64,000 bases of DNA from Auriscalpium vulgare. Its lineage: Eukaryota; Basidiomycota; Agaricomycetes; Russulales; Auriscalpiaceae. Shown piece after piece: positions 22,450 through 34,900 of this stretch. Numbering within the stretch: position 1 is the first letter of the stretch; every line of letters starts with the position of its first letter. The notes under the pieces were generated by a model. The model was not told the origin of the DNA. It ran no database searches and saw nothing but the letters and a program-made list of their open reading frames with translations. The stretch is taken from the NCBI GenBank assembly GCA_019915015.1, contig JAHBBC010000016.1:930001-994000 (forward strand), written 5' to 3'. The position numbers and the translations under genes were made by a program.

Positions 22450-23381
22450 ATGTCCGCTACGACCCACCTTCGTCGCATTGCTCATGGCCTCCAACCATCC
22501 CCCAAACTGCGTCGCAACCCACGCACACTGACGTGTCGGCCCTCTGGTATCACCAGCCCATGTGCACGGCCTTCAATTTCCCTACGTCATGCCCGCCTTC
22601 CACCACATGCTCCCTTGACGTATGTGCGCGCCTTCACCAGCACCTCACATACACGGGAAGAGGAAGAGTCGCAGACCACTTTCTCCGACCCCTCGCGCTC
22701 AGACCTCTTCTACCACCTCGTACCCCCGCCGACCCCGCTCTCGCGCACCCATCCCGTTTTTGCGGTCTCACTTCTGCCGCACGCGCCCCCGCGCCCTGAC
22801 TCGAGCACTGTGCTAGGGTGGCTGCCTGCTGAGACGCCCGGTAATGAAGATCAGGCAGGCTTAAACGACTTCAAGGAAAATCGTGAGTGCTGCGTGCGGT
22901 GAGGATATGTGTGCACGGTGTTGACGTGATCTGGGCAGCGGCATTCCGACCACTGCTTGACAGAGCGATCGCATCCGCGCTGGTAGATGGCGTAGATGAG
23001 ATTCAAAAAAATGGGGCTATCCAGATAGGCGATGGCTGGATGCACATCCACGGTACGTCCTCGCCTGGTCGCTCGTTCCGCGTGTGTATGCTCAAGCCCT
23101 ACTCACACAGACGCGCGGAACATCCCACCTTTAGGGCGCATCGGGGACCCTGATGACATTCTGGGTACCGTACGCGTCGAGGAGGGCAAGGTACGCGTGT
23201 TGCACATGTTGCGATGTTCTATACCAACCTGTAACAGATCCTTGCGTCCACGTACTCGCCGATGCCGGCTTACCGTGTATGCACCTCTGATGGGGTCTCT
23301 CAACTTACCGATGGGCTTGCACAGCGACTGAGAGAGGTGCTCGAGGCACGGGCGCGTGAAGAACGTAGTAAGAGCTCTTGA
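22450..23381 (+). CDS. Conserved fungal protein, probably mitochondrial
   Basis: Function unknown. Four exons (22450-22882, 22939-23052, 23111-23190, 23238-23381) sum to 771 nt, 256 residues. The first ~40 residues are Arg-rich without acidic residues (MSATTHLRRIAHGLQPSPKL), which fits a mitochondrial presequence. The body has conserved-looking blocks: SRSDLFYHLVPPPTPLS, GVDEIQKNGAIQIGDGWMHI and IGDPDDILGTVRVEEGK. It ends in a charged helix (LREVLEARAREER). These blocks look like a conserved fungal hypothetical protein, but I know no assigned activity. All splice junctions keep frame. The gene ends 85 bp from the convergent RING gene. Confidence 0.78.
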
Positions 23382-23466
23382 CGATGCATTACGGGGCAAA
23401 ATTGATAGATTAATCCAAGTAACCGGTAATCAAACGAAGTAGATGCTGTCGATGACGCCACCTCTA

Positions 23467-25238
23467 CTACCACTCCCCCTCAGATTCTGAAGGCGTATGG
23501 TCCCCGTTGTCCCCCGAATCTTCTTCATCCAGCGCGTCGTAACGAAATAGGTGCGGACGGTCCGCCAAATGGTGCGGCACATGGCCCTCATCTTCTTCGT
23601 CTTCATCTACGTCAAGGGAATCATCTTCATGTTCCTCCAACAGGTGTCGCAGATGGCGTGGCGGGCCGGGAATCGCGCCGTCATCCTCATACTCGGGGGC
23701 ATCAGAGTATTCTCGAGGCTCGCTAGAGATAGAACGATAGATTAGTTCTCTAAAAGGTGTGAAGCAACGTAGCGGGGACTGACTCCTCGTCCTCATCTGA
23801 AGCAATAACTTCGATGGAGGCTTGAGGCGGCTCGTCTTCGTCCTCTTCGTCGGACAGGATGATAGGCGCACCCCTCCTCCCGCGTCTCGCACCTTCGGGC
23901 CTAGCTTCACCTTCCTCATCTTCATCCGACGATATTTCGATGACTTCGGCATGTCCCTCACCGTCATCGATGAAGCTGCCCCCGTAGCCATCATCTGACC
24001 CGGCGTCGTAGAATGCATCCTCCTCATCGCTAGAGAAGGCCGCAAAGCGGGCCAACTGTCTGCCCAGGTTTCGCAGGAAGCCCACGTTGTCGGCGTGCTC
24101 GTCGTCGTCGTCGGTATCATCGAGGATGTGCGCCCCTATGTCTGCGAACCCTGGATAGATGCGCTCACAACTGACGCACTCGCCCTGGACAATCTCGTGC
24201 ATGCAATCGAGGCACCGGTAGCATCCATCCTCCTCGTCGAACAACCCAAACTGCTCCATCGGCTCGCCGAACGGCCTCGCAGCGTGCGGCACGGGCACGA
24301 ATGGTTTCGGAAAGATACCCGCCCACGGGTCTTCGTCCTCCGCGCTCGGAGGACCAGGCTCGGGCAGGGGGAAATCGTGTGGAAGGCCGCTGCGCACAAG
24401 AGCAGCCACCATATCTTTGACGTTCCAGGCCACGCCGGGAGGCTCTTTCACTAGTGCGCGGCATTGCGGACACGTCTTTTTGTGATACAGCGGGTTGCGC
24501 GCAGGCCCGTCACCGGCAGGCGGGGCAGTGAACCAGCTCACGAGGCATGAGTGGCAGGAGACGTGCCCGCAGGGTGACAGCGAGAACGGCGAGTGCATGA
24601 GGTCGAGGCATATTTGACACGTGAGGGATGGGATGATCGCGGTGAGGAAAGAGTCATGCTTGCGCAGGGTCTGCTGAAAGTAAACACCTTATGAGACTAT
24701 TTGGAGCTGCAGAACACACCTCTTTGGACGTCGCAAGAGCCTCCGATAATTGAGAATCACTATTGGCTTCAACCTGCTTGATGGGATGCTCCCCCTGCTT
24801 GACCTCAGAAGTAGGCATTGGTGATGTAGGCAGTGAGGGCATCGTTCCCGACGATGATGACGAGCCCTGTACAAACTCTGGTTGTTCCGTGGCAGTGTCC
24901 ATGACAGCGCCCACCTCTGCCGACTCTGGGCCCGATGGCCCTAGTACAAGTGGCGAGGATGGCCCCGGTGTCTCCTCGTCGTCGTCGGCGTCCGGGTTCA
25001 AATCCGGCAGCTCCTCGCGAGGGGCGTCGCCTCCCACTACAGAGATCTTGCGCTTCTTCCTGCGGTTGCGCTTCTTCTTGTCTTTGTGGTCACCAAACAC
25101 CTGCGCTGGGTCGGCGCGCGCTTTCTTCGACTCTCGCTCTATAGCCTCCTGAGAACGTGCTCGTTTGGTAAGCGCCACGCCACGCTTTGCATTTCTCTCG
25201 AAAAGCGATGATGTGGAATTCTCAGGGCGCGACGACAT
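23467..25238 (-). CDS. Nuclear RING-finger protein with SUMO-interaction-like motifs
   Basis: Likely a RING E3 ubiquitin ligase. Three minus-strand exons (24720-25238, 23784-24673, 23467-23722) sum to 1665 nt, 554 residues. The N-terminal third is Ser-rich with a basic nuclear signal (KKKRNRRKKRK). The C3HC4 RING has CQICLDLM, CGHVSCHSC and CPQC. About 90 residues later a second cysteine cluster (CYRCLDCMHEIVQGECVSC) may bind zinc. The acidic C-terminal half holds EVIEISSDEDEE, APIILSDEEDEDE and IEVIASDEDEE, each a hydrophobic core followed by Ser and acidic residues, the usual form of a SUMO-interaction motif. The last intron (23723-23783) restores frame past a stop at the end of HTF. It could be a SUMO-targeted ligase; that is inference. 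Confidence 0.86.
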
Positions 25239-25517
25239 GGTGCGGGATGGGAGGAGAGAGTGACAGACAAAGTCAGTCTGAAATCTCAGAGACGCGCTGG
25301 TTCAGGGTCGTTCCCACGCATGTGTTTAGGGCCGGTCATTTGGTGACAAGGGCTGCTACTTTATTTAATTACTATCGAGGTTGTATCAGCCCGCACGCCC
25401 GCTACTCACCGTCCTTACATCCCGCCGCCCCCGCGACATCCACCGCAACCGACATTCCCCCTCTTTCCCCTGATACCCCCCGCAGGCCCTGGCGGTCTCC
25501 GATATCAGTGCAGGACG
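25239..25517. promoter_or_regulatory. Divergent promoter, RING protein / transporter
   Basis: 279 bp between two divergent start codons. It contains an AT-rich block (TTTATTTAATTAC near 25360) against a GC-rich background, but no clear TATA box for either gene. Confidence 0.4.
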
Positions 25518-27119
25518 ATGTCCATCCCACTTGTCTTTGCGAAACTCAGCACGTCTATGCCTCTCTACCACACAACCCGCCTGTCGGATCTCCTTGGACG
25601 TCATGGGGGTAAGGCACGCAGCGATAGCTCTCCAGACGACGTTGAGTGGGCTGGGCGGGGACGGCGGGAAAGTGCCAGCTCTGCGTCTGTTATCCGCAAT
25701 CCATGGGAGGGCGACTGGGTGCCGCTCACGACGCACAGGTCATTCACGCCGTCCGGAACGCGGATTCGCATGACAAGCACTTTACAGACGTCCTTTGACG
25801 ATCCCGAAGCGGAAGGGCTCCCTCTACCGACCGTTTCCCCGTCCTCATCCAGTTCGGACCTGGCTTCACACTTCCCCCGCATCCTGTCCTCGTCGACAGC
25901 TCGCAGACACTCCTTCAACCAACTCTTGCTTGCCTTTGGGCTGCACAGACTCAAACGTTACTCCGACCGCCAATCTTTCTGGCTCGCACTCTACTTCACG
26001 TTCAACCTCCTTCTCACTCTCTACAACAAACTCATACTGGTGTCGTTTCCGTTCCCCTACATCCTGACTGCCCTGCACGCCCTGTGTGGTTCGCTCGGCG
26101 GACAACTCCTCCTGCGTCATGGTGTCTACCAACCAAAGAAGCTTCACGCTACAGACTACATGGTGCTCGCCGCATTTAGCGTGCTGTACTCCGTCAACAT
26201 CGCCATCAGCAATGTTTCTCTCGATTTAGTGACCGTGCCTGTGAGTGCGCTTGCATCTTCGCCTTCTCAAAAGTCTCATTCTTGCCTAGTTCCATCAGGT
26301 TGTCCGGGCTGCCACCCCCATCTTTACGACCTTTCTTTCATGGTGGCTCTTCAATGCCCACTTTAGCCACCACAAGATCGCGTCTCTCATGCCCGTCATT
26401 GCCGGAGTCGGTCTGGCGACATACGGCGACTACTACTTTACAACCTGGGGTTTCGTGCTCACGCTGCTCGGCACATTCCTCGCGGCTCTCAAAACCGTCG
26501 TGACACATCTTCTGCAAACTACACCCGCCCGCCGAGCCCCGCCTTCGCTGTCCCGCCGACGCATCATTCGCATACCTACACCGTTCCTTTCCGTCTCCAT
26601 CGCTATCCCGCAGCTCATCATATTTCGGCCGTCGAGTTTGAATTTGCACCCCCTCGACCTTCTCACACGCATGTCGCCACTCGCCTTTGCGCAATGCCTT
26701 TTGTACGCCACCATGGCCGGCGAAGTTGACTCACTCCGATCTGGACACGAACGCGCAGACACATACATGTACTTCCGACACCCTTTCTTGTACGCCGTCC
26801 TCCTCGCTGGCAATGGAATCATCGCCTTCGGCCTCAATGTTGTCAGCTTTGAGGCGAATCGCCGGGCGGGAGCTTTGAGCATGGGTGTAGCTGGTGAGCC
26901 TCACACTTGTTCGTTCCGGGTCGTCGGGCTGACGAAATCTGTACAGCGAACGTCAAGCAAGTCTTGACAATTATATGCGCAGTCTCGCTCTTCAACCTTC
27001 AATTGAGCACGGCGAATGTCGCGGGCGTGGCATTGACGCTAGGTGGTGGAGCGTGGTATGCCTTCGTCGAATGCAGGGAAAAGATGTCGAAGCCCTCGCG
27101 ATCGCCCCGGGCAATGTAA
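25518..27119 (+). CDS. TPT/SLC35-type drug-metabolite superfamily transporter
   Basis: Multi-pass membrane protein, probably exchanging a phosphorylated sugar or nucleotide sugar across the Golgi or ER membrane. Exons 25518-26240, 26290-26893 and 26947-27119 sum to 1500 nt, 499 residues. A ~150-residue Ser-rich cytosolic N-terminus precedes the transporter core. The core shows about ten hydrophobic segments, for example FWLALYFTFNLLLTLYNKLI, FPYILTALHALCGSLGG and VLAAFSVLYSVNIAISNVSL. The junction after the first intron gives FHQVVRAATPIFT, a hallmark of the TPT branch, and NVKQVLTIICAVSLF lies near the end. Substrate cannot be read from sequence. Later ATGs within the N-terminal arm are possible starts. 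Confidence 0.9.
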
Positions 27120-27290
27120 AGCTGGAAGTTTATCTCGCACAAGCATATACCATAGTCTATTCATATACCATCAACCACACATACGATGTATCATTTCCGT
27201 AGCACGGTACTTTATTCCCTATCTAACATCGCTACTACGTTTTCATAACACGAGTGGCACACTCTCAGCACATTGTTTCCCAAGCACCGA

Positions 27291-29282
27291 TTATGCAGAC
27301 TTTCGGATGCTCTCTTCAAAGGTCGCTTTCACCTGCTTCCTGTCAGCGGAGTCATGTGCATAGAGAGTTTTCCTCACTTCAGCGAAGAAATCAGCGTCTG
27401 CTAGCACCCGCACTCCGGTCAAAGCCAACGCTTTCGCCACCTCCAGCGTGGCATCATGGCCGCCCTGGCTCTGCGCTGCAGCGGTGAATCCAGCCGTGTG
27501 GTTACCGCCATTTGGCAAGGTTGGTATCGCTTTGAAGTCCATGTCAACAACGATTAAGATATGACAGTTAGCTGCTCCACGCACAGTAGAAAGGATGAAT
27601 GGATGGCAAGGCTAGACAACAACCATCAGCTTTGATAGTGCATCCTCGGTCTGCGTATGCGCCTACCGTATGTGATATTACCCTAGTACCAGAAGGTGAG
27701 CCAACGACAACTAAGAATGGGCCATCATACTCACAAAATCCGTGGACGCAGGAGTGATTTTGCCGTAGTCAGCCTCGGCAGGGCCCGATCTACCTCCGTA
27801 GGTCCGGGAGAAAGTATCGCCTGTGAAAGCAGAGTTTGCAACTGACTACTACAATTGAAGCGCGATGGGAGATACCTAGAGCCTTGTTCTGGTTCACCTC
27901 GTCGAGCTTTTCTGTGACCGTGATCTCCACGGCACAGCCAGTCGCCAGTGCAGCTGCCCTGCCGTTCGACATTTCCATCAGCTCAAGTCTATTGAAGCGA
28001 GGAAATTCGCACTCAAAACAACCTCGCACTCGTGCTGCGAGTTCTTCGACCTCGGATCTAGTGTAAGATCGAACATACCAGCTGTATCTCGACTATAAGC
28101 ACACCGCGACAGTTCGGCGCAATTGACCAACACCTACTGCATCGTCGCATTATCTGGAATGACTATGAAGTGAATTTTGTCGTCAGCAGAAGAGGAAGGG
28201 GGTCCGTTCAAGTGACATACTGTTAGCCGTCCAATCCTGTCCGCCGAATACGCCATGAACTCTCTGGAAAGGTTTGATCTGCTGACGCAGCAGCGCGATA
28301 TTGTTGTACGCCGCCACGGCCGCATCCAGAGCATTCTGCGCTTCCCAGGGTGAGAGCGCGGCATGCGCCCTGGAAGGACGGTAAATTTTAGCCTCTGTTG
28401 AGGCGATGTTAGAAGATCAGGATGAACTTACGTGTGGCCGCGATACGTGACATCGAGGCGCTGCAACGCCAGGGAACTCCTCATCGCGGCACCATGTTTG
28501 GGGCCTGGACCTGGATGGCACCTGCAAAACAATTCACTCTACGTGCGGATTTTGATGATATGTGAGAACCTACATGAGGCACGCGTCCATCCCTTCGTAG
28601 GCACCCATCTCAAGTAGTCTGACCTTACCCGCTCCTCCTTCCTCAGCTTGTACAGACAATGAACACCACGCCCGTGGATAGCAAGTAGAAAAGGCGGACC
28701 TGGGGTTCCCAGTAAGATTACCTTCCCGGCAATGTCGTGCCTCTCGAGGGCCGCTCTCGTCCCAAGAGCAACCGCGACACCTGCGATCGCGATGAGATTG
28801 TGCCCGCATGCGTGCCCGATGCCTGGGAGCGCATCCATCTCGGAGTTAATGCCGAGTGTCTTCCCGCCGAACCCATGCTCAAAAGTCGCCACCCACGCCG
28901 TGTCCAATAGATGATGCCTCTTCACGTCCCAGCCGCGGTTAAGCAGGAAATTCGTCAGTGCGTCGTGTGCATGACTAGTGGCAGTGAGAATGTTGATCAA
29001 TGGGCTTGTAGCGGAGCTTACACTTCCTGGAACTTCAGTTCAGGGTGACCTTGAGGGGTGAACTTCAGTTCGTCCGATGCTTAAAGGTGGCACATGTTGC
29101 TCACTGTGAATATCCAGGCTCAGCTCCCGAAGCTTTGATGACTCGACTACTATTTCCTTCGTGATGGTTTCGTATATTTCCGGCTTGTATATGTCCAGCG
29201 AGTCGATTGGATTGCCGTATGGCACCTGGGAGTCCTCACGTGCGTCTTGGAGTCGCCAGATAGATGTACTTTCGACAGACAT
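27291..29282 (-). CDS. M20-family metallopeptidase, PM20D2-like (copy A)
   Basis: Zinc-dependent amidohydrolase of the M20D branch; the human relative PM20D2 hydrolyses beta-alanyl-lysine type dipeptides. About ten exons on the minus strand start at 29282 (MSVESTSIW) and end IRKSA. Metal-site motifs: GHACGHNLIAIAG, EEGGAGK and CHPGPGP. The later family block STDFGNITYALPSIHPFYS is followed by PNGGNHTAGF. Introns interrupt LSLDIH|S, GTP|A, CLM|C, RGHT|A and CFE|A. The last intron (45 nt, before VKATFEES) is a multiple of three, so its removal is uncertain. Predicted to be cytosolic, with no signal peptide. It stands in tandem with copy B, same strand, ~460 bp apart. Confidence 0.85.
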
Positions 29283-29742
29283 AGCTTGAGATGATGGGAG
29301 CCTGGAGGATGTGAGACAGGAGTTCGGGCTTGAACTGATTGAGCCCGAACCATCTTCCTTTTATCAGTTTCGGCCATTAGGGGTCATTTGGCCAACCGAC
29401 GGACACCAGAGGCATGCGTGCAAACAGGAGAGCAGGATGCCATCGGAAGACGCCAGTTAAGCCGACGGCGATGGCTAATACTATCAGGTAAATTACACAG
29501 AATAAATTAAGACCCGACGGACCCACCTGCCCATGGCCAATCCAACGCTCCCATAGAAGCGTGCGCTTGATATGCCGTCGGTCGGTCATGATTAAGCAGC
29601 GGTCATGCATCATTGGGCGGCGCTCAACGACGGCGTTTCCGCCTTCGATATTCTGGACGTTCTACAAGCTTGACAAATTTCTCCATGGTATCGTACATAG
29701 ATCCGTACGGGATTCTCCTTTGGTCATTCATCGGTGATCACA
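29283..29742. other. Spacer between the tandem M20 peptidase genes
   Basis: 460 bp with no gene seen. It contains the 3' end of copy B and the promoter of copy A. No repeat marking the duplication boundary was noticed. Confidence 0.5.
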
Positions 29743-31781
29743 TCAAGCAGCTCGTGCCTTCCGCAAGTCTTCCTCGAATGTAGCCTTCACCTACACACCT
29801 CATCAGCCCTCATCAGCGAAGCGAAATAAAGATGTGATGCGCATTCTCACCTCCTCGAAGAAGTCGTCATCCAAGAGAACCCTGGCGCAGGTCAATCCCA
29901 ACGCCTTCGATACTTCAAGCGTAGCTTGGTGTGCTTCTGGAGTTGCAGCAGCAGCAGTGAATGCGCGCGTATGGTTTCCGCCGTCCGGTACCGTTGGGAT
30001 AGCTGTTAGAACGATTGCTATCAGGTGCCTCGATTGCAATGTATAAGATGGAAACTTTACAGAAGCCAGGATGGATAGAGGGTAGCGCTGAGATAGATAT
30101 TGTCAGGTGACGGACGTTGAAGACGTAGCACGTATACAAACAATAGGTTATGTTACCCTGAGCAGCAAAATCCATGGATTGAGTAGGTAGATTAGTAAGA
30201 CTAACGCAGGACGGGACGTACAAAATCGGTCGAAGCACTCGCAATGCCCCATTCATAGTCGATGGGTCCAGTTTTGTTTCTCCACGTTTGTGCGAACGTG
30301 TGCCCTAGATTAAGTTAGCACGCTCACCAACAGACTTCAAATTTTGAACTTGATGTGGTACCTAGAGCTTTGTTTTGTCGTATGTCGGCTATCCTAACTC
30401 CTGGCTCGGGCACTGTTATCACGACCTTGCATCCAGTCGCGAGTGAAGCCGCTCTGCCGTTTCGCATGAGACCGATAGGGAAGCGATACCATCGACGAAC
30501 ACGTACTCAAAGCAACCTCTCACTCTCGGCTCCACAGCTTCGACTTCTGCAAGAGTCGGTGCACGCGCGTACCATCTGACGCGTTCAATCAGTCAACATC
30601 AGCTGAGCGGGAGCATGAGGCTGCGTACAGCATACTGGAATTATCAGGAATGACTGCAAGTAGAGACGGTCAGTTAGGAATGTTTCGTGGTGATGAAAAC
30701 CGTGGCCTTACTATTGGCAGCCCAGTCATTGCCTTTGAAGACACCATGGACTCGATGGCTAGGTTTGATTTGCTGGCGAAGGAGCGCCACGTTTGTGTAT
30801 GCAGCTACTGCGGCATCCAATGCGTTTTGTCCTTGCCATGGAGAGAGTGCAGCGTGAGCGCTAGGATGTGCAGAAGTGAACAGAGAATCCGGCATCTCAA
30901 CGCATGGCTAACTGACGTATGTCCTCTGTACTCCACTTCAAAACGCTGAAGGGCAAGGCTACTGCTCAGACTGGCACCAAACTTTGGACCGGGAGCTGGA
31001 TGGCACCTGGAAGGTGTCGAAGAAGGTTCTTGCGTGCACTGGGTAAAGTGACGTACATGACACAGATATCCATCTCGGAGTACGCGCCTTTGTCGAGTAG
31101 CATGACCTTTCCAGCGCCACCTTCCTCGGCTGAAGAAGGGCGGGCGAGAATTGTTTTTAAATAAAATAAAATAAAAACCACAGTGTCTTTATATCACGCA
31201 CCCGGCGTTCCGAGCAGGATAATCTTGCCAGGGATATCGTGCTTGATCATCGCAGCTTTAAGTCCAAGGGCAACCGCAACTCCAGCTATGGCAATGAGAT
31301 TATGTCCGCAAGCATGCCCTACTCCAGGGAGAGCGTCCATCTCTGAGTTCACCCCAATGGTCCGCCCACCACTTTTGTGCGTGAACGTCGCCACCCAGGC
31401 CGTCTTGAGATGGTAGTGGTCCGTGACTGCCCACTTGTGCTTGCGCATGAAAGCGGTCAGCGTATCATGAGCATATCTGGACATGCTATCAGACGGGACA
31501 AGACACTGGAGCCCAACGTACATTTCCTCGAACTTCAGCTCAGGATGGCCTGCCAGGCTGAAGTCATATCCTTGCCTATTTACAAGGAGGCAGAACGCAC
31601 CGTGGATGTCCAGGCTTAATGACCTGAGTTCTGCATCCAATGTACGTATCTCGTTCTCGATCGTCGCGAAAACCTCAGGCTTGTATACTGGGAGTGTCTC
31701 ATCGCGGCCATCGACTTGGTAGGTTTGAGGATCCGGCGGTGCGCCAGAAGCGCGCCAAAACTCTGCAGAGGTTGTGGACAT
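29743..31781 (-). CDS. M20-family metallopeptidase, PM20D2-like (copy B)
   Basis: Paralogue of copy A with the same exon-intron layout. It starts MSTTSAEFWRASGAPPDP at 31781 (an upstream in-frame ATG at 31871 is less likely) and ends KATFEEDLRKARAA. Conserved motifs are GHACGHNLIAIAG, EEGGAGKVMLLDKGAY, CHPAPGPKFG, HAALSPWQGQNALDAAVAAY and PDGGNHTRAF. All exons join in frame through 45-75 nt introns. One intron (around 31135-31195) contains an A/T microsatellite. The enzyme should act on a small amide or dipeptide. It is divergent from the helicase gene across only 187 bp, so the two may share a promoter. Substrate difference between A and B is unknown. Confidence 0.85.
31159..31178. repeat. 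AAAAT microsatellite in an intron of M20 copy B
   Basis: Three to four AAAAT/AAATA units on the plus strand, inside the intron following the GTP codon block of copy B. Short, simple and probably without function. Confidence 0.6.
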
Positions 31782-31968
31782 GAATGCTGGTGCAAGGATA
31801 TACCGTATGTCAAAAGTGACGAGCAATCCGATGAATGGTCGCCGTCGCGGTGAGCCATGGGAGCCGGTCACAAAAACAGCACGCCTGAAGTGTTATCTGA
31901 TAAGCCATTGGCGTCCGACTGTCAAGTCGAGACTCGAAGTCACTTCGCGCGTCTTTCGCTTTTGCACC

Positions 31969-34900
31969 ATGACATCCTCTGAAACGGACCTTCTTGCCTT
32001 TATAAACCGACACCGCGACCTTCTTGCCAAGGAGCGTAATGCAGAAATTGAGCGCAGCACCCTTCTGCTGTCAAATTGTGGGCCAAAGCTTCTTGAGCAA
32101 AAAGGATTGGCTCTCAATGGGCTCGGGATCGTTGGAGTCAACATCGGTCTAGGAGGCAAGACGTGCGGAGGACATAAAAAGCTCTACTATAGGAGCTGAA
32201 TCCCTCTTGTAGACTGATTGAACTTGAACGCCCAACTGCTTACCACACGAGCCCTTCGTTTCCGCCTCACACCATCAGGTTGCGTTCTGCCTTCCAAGAC
32301 CAGCAGCGCTTTGCAACTTACCTTCCACAGACCTGGAGATCTTGCACGCATAGAAGAGAATGTATCTGGGAATGGGCCGCCTCGAAAGTCAGTGAAGAGC
32401 AAAAAGTCGGTTGCTGGCTCGGATATCCAGTCACGATCTGCGGAGGGTGTCGTTTACAAGGTATTGCTCAGACGATGCAACTTGTCAAAGTTTTGCTCAA
32501 CGATTGTCTCATTCAGGTAACGGAAACTCGTATTGTGGTAGCTGTCGACCCATCTGAGTCCAGCTCTGACGATCTCGATCTTCCTGAAAGATGTCGTGTC
32601 GTCAAAGTCGCGAACAGTGTGACCTATGATAGGTGTGGTGTCGATCATTTCACTGTATTAGCAGGTAAAGGTACTGATGATGATGAGCACAGGATGGCGA
32701 AGACACTTGATCAACTAGAGCGATTGCTTGTACCCACCTCGGCGACCAGCGCAACGGTACGCGGGTAAATCTCTACTTCCAACTGTTCGTACTGCTGACA
32801 GAAAGAAAGGGAAATGCCTCGAAGGATGACTTCTCACGACTAGCAGAGGTTCTGTTGGGTATAACCAAACGCTCAGCAAAATTGACATTGAAAGCAATCA
32901 ATTTCTTCGATGAGACTCTCAACGACAGTCAGAAGGAAGCCATCCAATTCGCGCTAGAGTCCCCTGAGGTTGCTTGTATCCATGGTCCCCCAGGTATGTT
33001 CCTCATTCTCGCCTGAGAGTCGCGCAACGTCTTAATACTCGCTACAGGGACTGGGAAGACGCACACTCTCGTTGAGATAATTCGTCAGCTTACGTCTGCT
33101 ACCCTTGCCAACCCCAAACCACTACGGCTCTTAGTCTGCGGAGCATCCAACCTGTCTGTTGACAACATTCTGGAACGCCTTCTTGCTCTTCCTGCGCCGG
33201 ACAAGGGGGAAAAACTTAAAGTTACCCGGATCGGCCATCCCGCGCGTGTCATGAACAGCGAAGGCGTCCTTGAGAGCACCTTGGACGCCAAAGCAGGACG
33301 CTCAGACCAGGTGTGTGTATAACGACCGACTCATCCAAGATTCTTCATCTCAGCTATGTTCGACGCAGGCGGCCCTAGCCAAGGATGTGAAGGATGAGCT
33401 CCAGGCAGCTCTTGATACATTGTCCGGGAAAGGTAAGAGTGCGAAAGGAAAAGCTCCCAGGGGCTTGGAGAGGAAGAAGCTGTGGGAGGAGGTTCGCGCC
33501 CTCAGGAAAGAGTAAGCAGCATGGGTCGACCCCACGACTGCTTTCATCTAAACCCTTTCAACAGATATCGACAAAGGGAAGGTGGCGTTGTGAGGTCTGT
33601 CTTGAGCGAATCCCAAGTACGTATCCCTTGGTGCGCTTGCGGGACTGGCACTTACTCATCCATCGTTCTTAAGGTTGTTCTGGCAACTTGCCACTCTGCT
33701 GGTGGTCGTCAGCTGCGAAACGAGAAGTTTGATGTAGTCATCATCGATGAAGCTACGCAAGCCCTCGAAGCTGTACGTATGGCCTATTTTGTGCAACGCC
33801 AAATGATATCATCGAAGTCGCGTCAGGTTTGTTGGATACCCATACTCAAAGCGAACAAGCTCATCATCGCTGGAGACCCTAAACAACTTCCACCGACAAT
33901 ATTATCCCTCGACAAGTCTCGTCAGAAGAAAGGTCTTGAGAAAGCGAAAGACGCGAAGGCGACAATTCCTACCCCCAAATCACCCTCGTCGAGCAAGAAG
34001 GCCCCAGATTCCGAACCGTCAGATAGCTCAGATTCTGAGGATGGGGATGAAGAGCTTGAAGATGGGCCCTTGCCTCCGGAACCAACTGCTGGAGGACCGA
34101 CCGCTTCAAAGAACAACCGCGACCCAAAAGTCGGTGCTCCGAAACGGCCGCGGGAGCTCCAGGGTCTGGAGCCGCCCAGCACCTTGGAGACCACTATGTT
34201 TGAACGGTTGGAGAAGATGTACGGGCCCCAAATCAAACGCATGCTCACAGTCCAATACAGGTGGGTATTTTCGAGTCAACAGGTCTTCAACGGTGTTTAT
34301 AAAGCTCGTAGGATGCACAAGCAGATCGCAGAGTTCCCGTCAAAAGTCATTTACGCGTCGAGACTCACTGCTCATTCTTCGGTCGCCTCGCATCTATTAC
34401 GTGATCTGCCCAATTCGTCCGCTGCATCTGAGGAGGACGAGAAAGAGATTCTGGGGACGCCTGTGGTCTTCTTCGATACCGCAGGCTGTGAGTATTATGA
34501 GAGGCTGGACGGAGACGGAGACGAAGGCAGCAGATGCAACGAGAACGAGGCCACCGTGGTGAAGAACTGGGTTGAGCAACTGGTGCGTATACATACTACG
34601 TCAAGTTCTTCTGCCGGTCGACCAATAGGGCCTAACGCAGACAAGTGCCGGCGTTTACGCTTCCCAGATTGCCGTGATTACCCCGTCAGTCACTCAATTT
34701 CCTACCGAGCTTAGGTTACCTCCTCACTGTTTTGCCCAGGTATCAAGCTCAAGTGACTCTGCTTACGTCGCTTCTCCGGCCTCTCTTCGGTGCAGACATC
34801 GAGGTAGGGACGGTAGACGGAATGCAGGGCAGAGAGAAAGAAGCTGTCATCATCAGTCTTGTCCGGAGCAACGACAAGGTATGCGACCGGCTGCTCGCAG

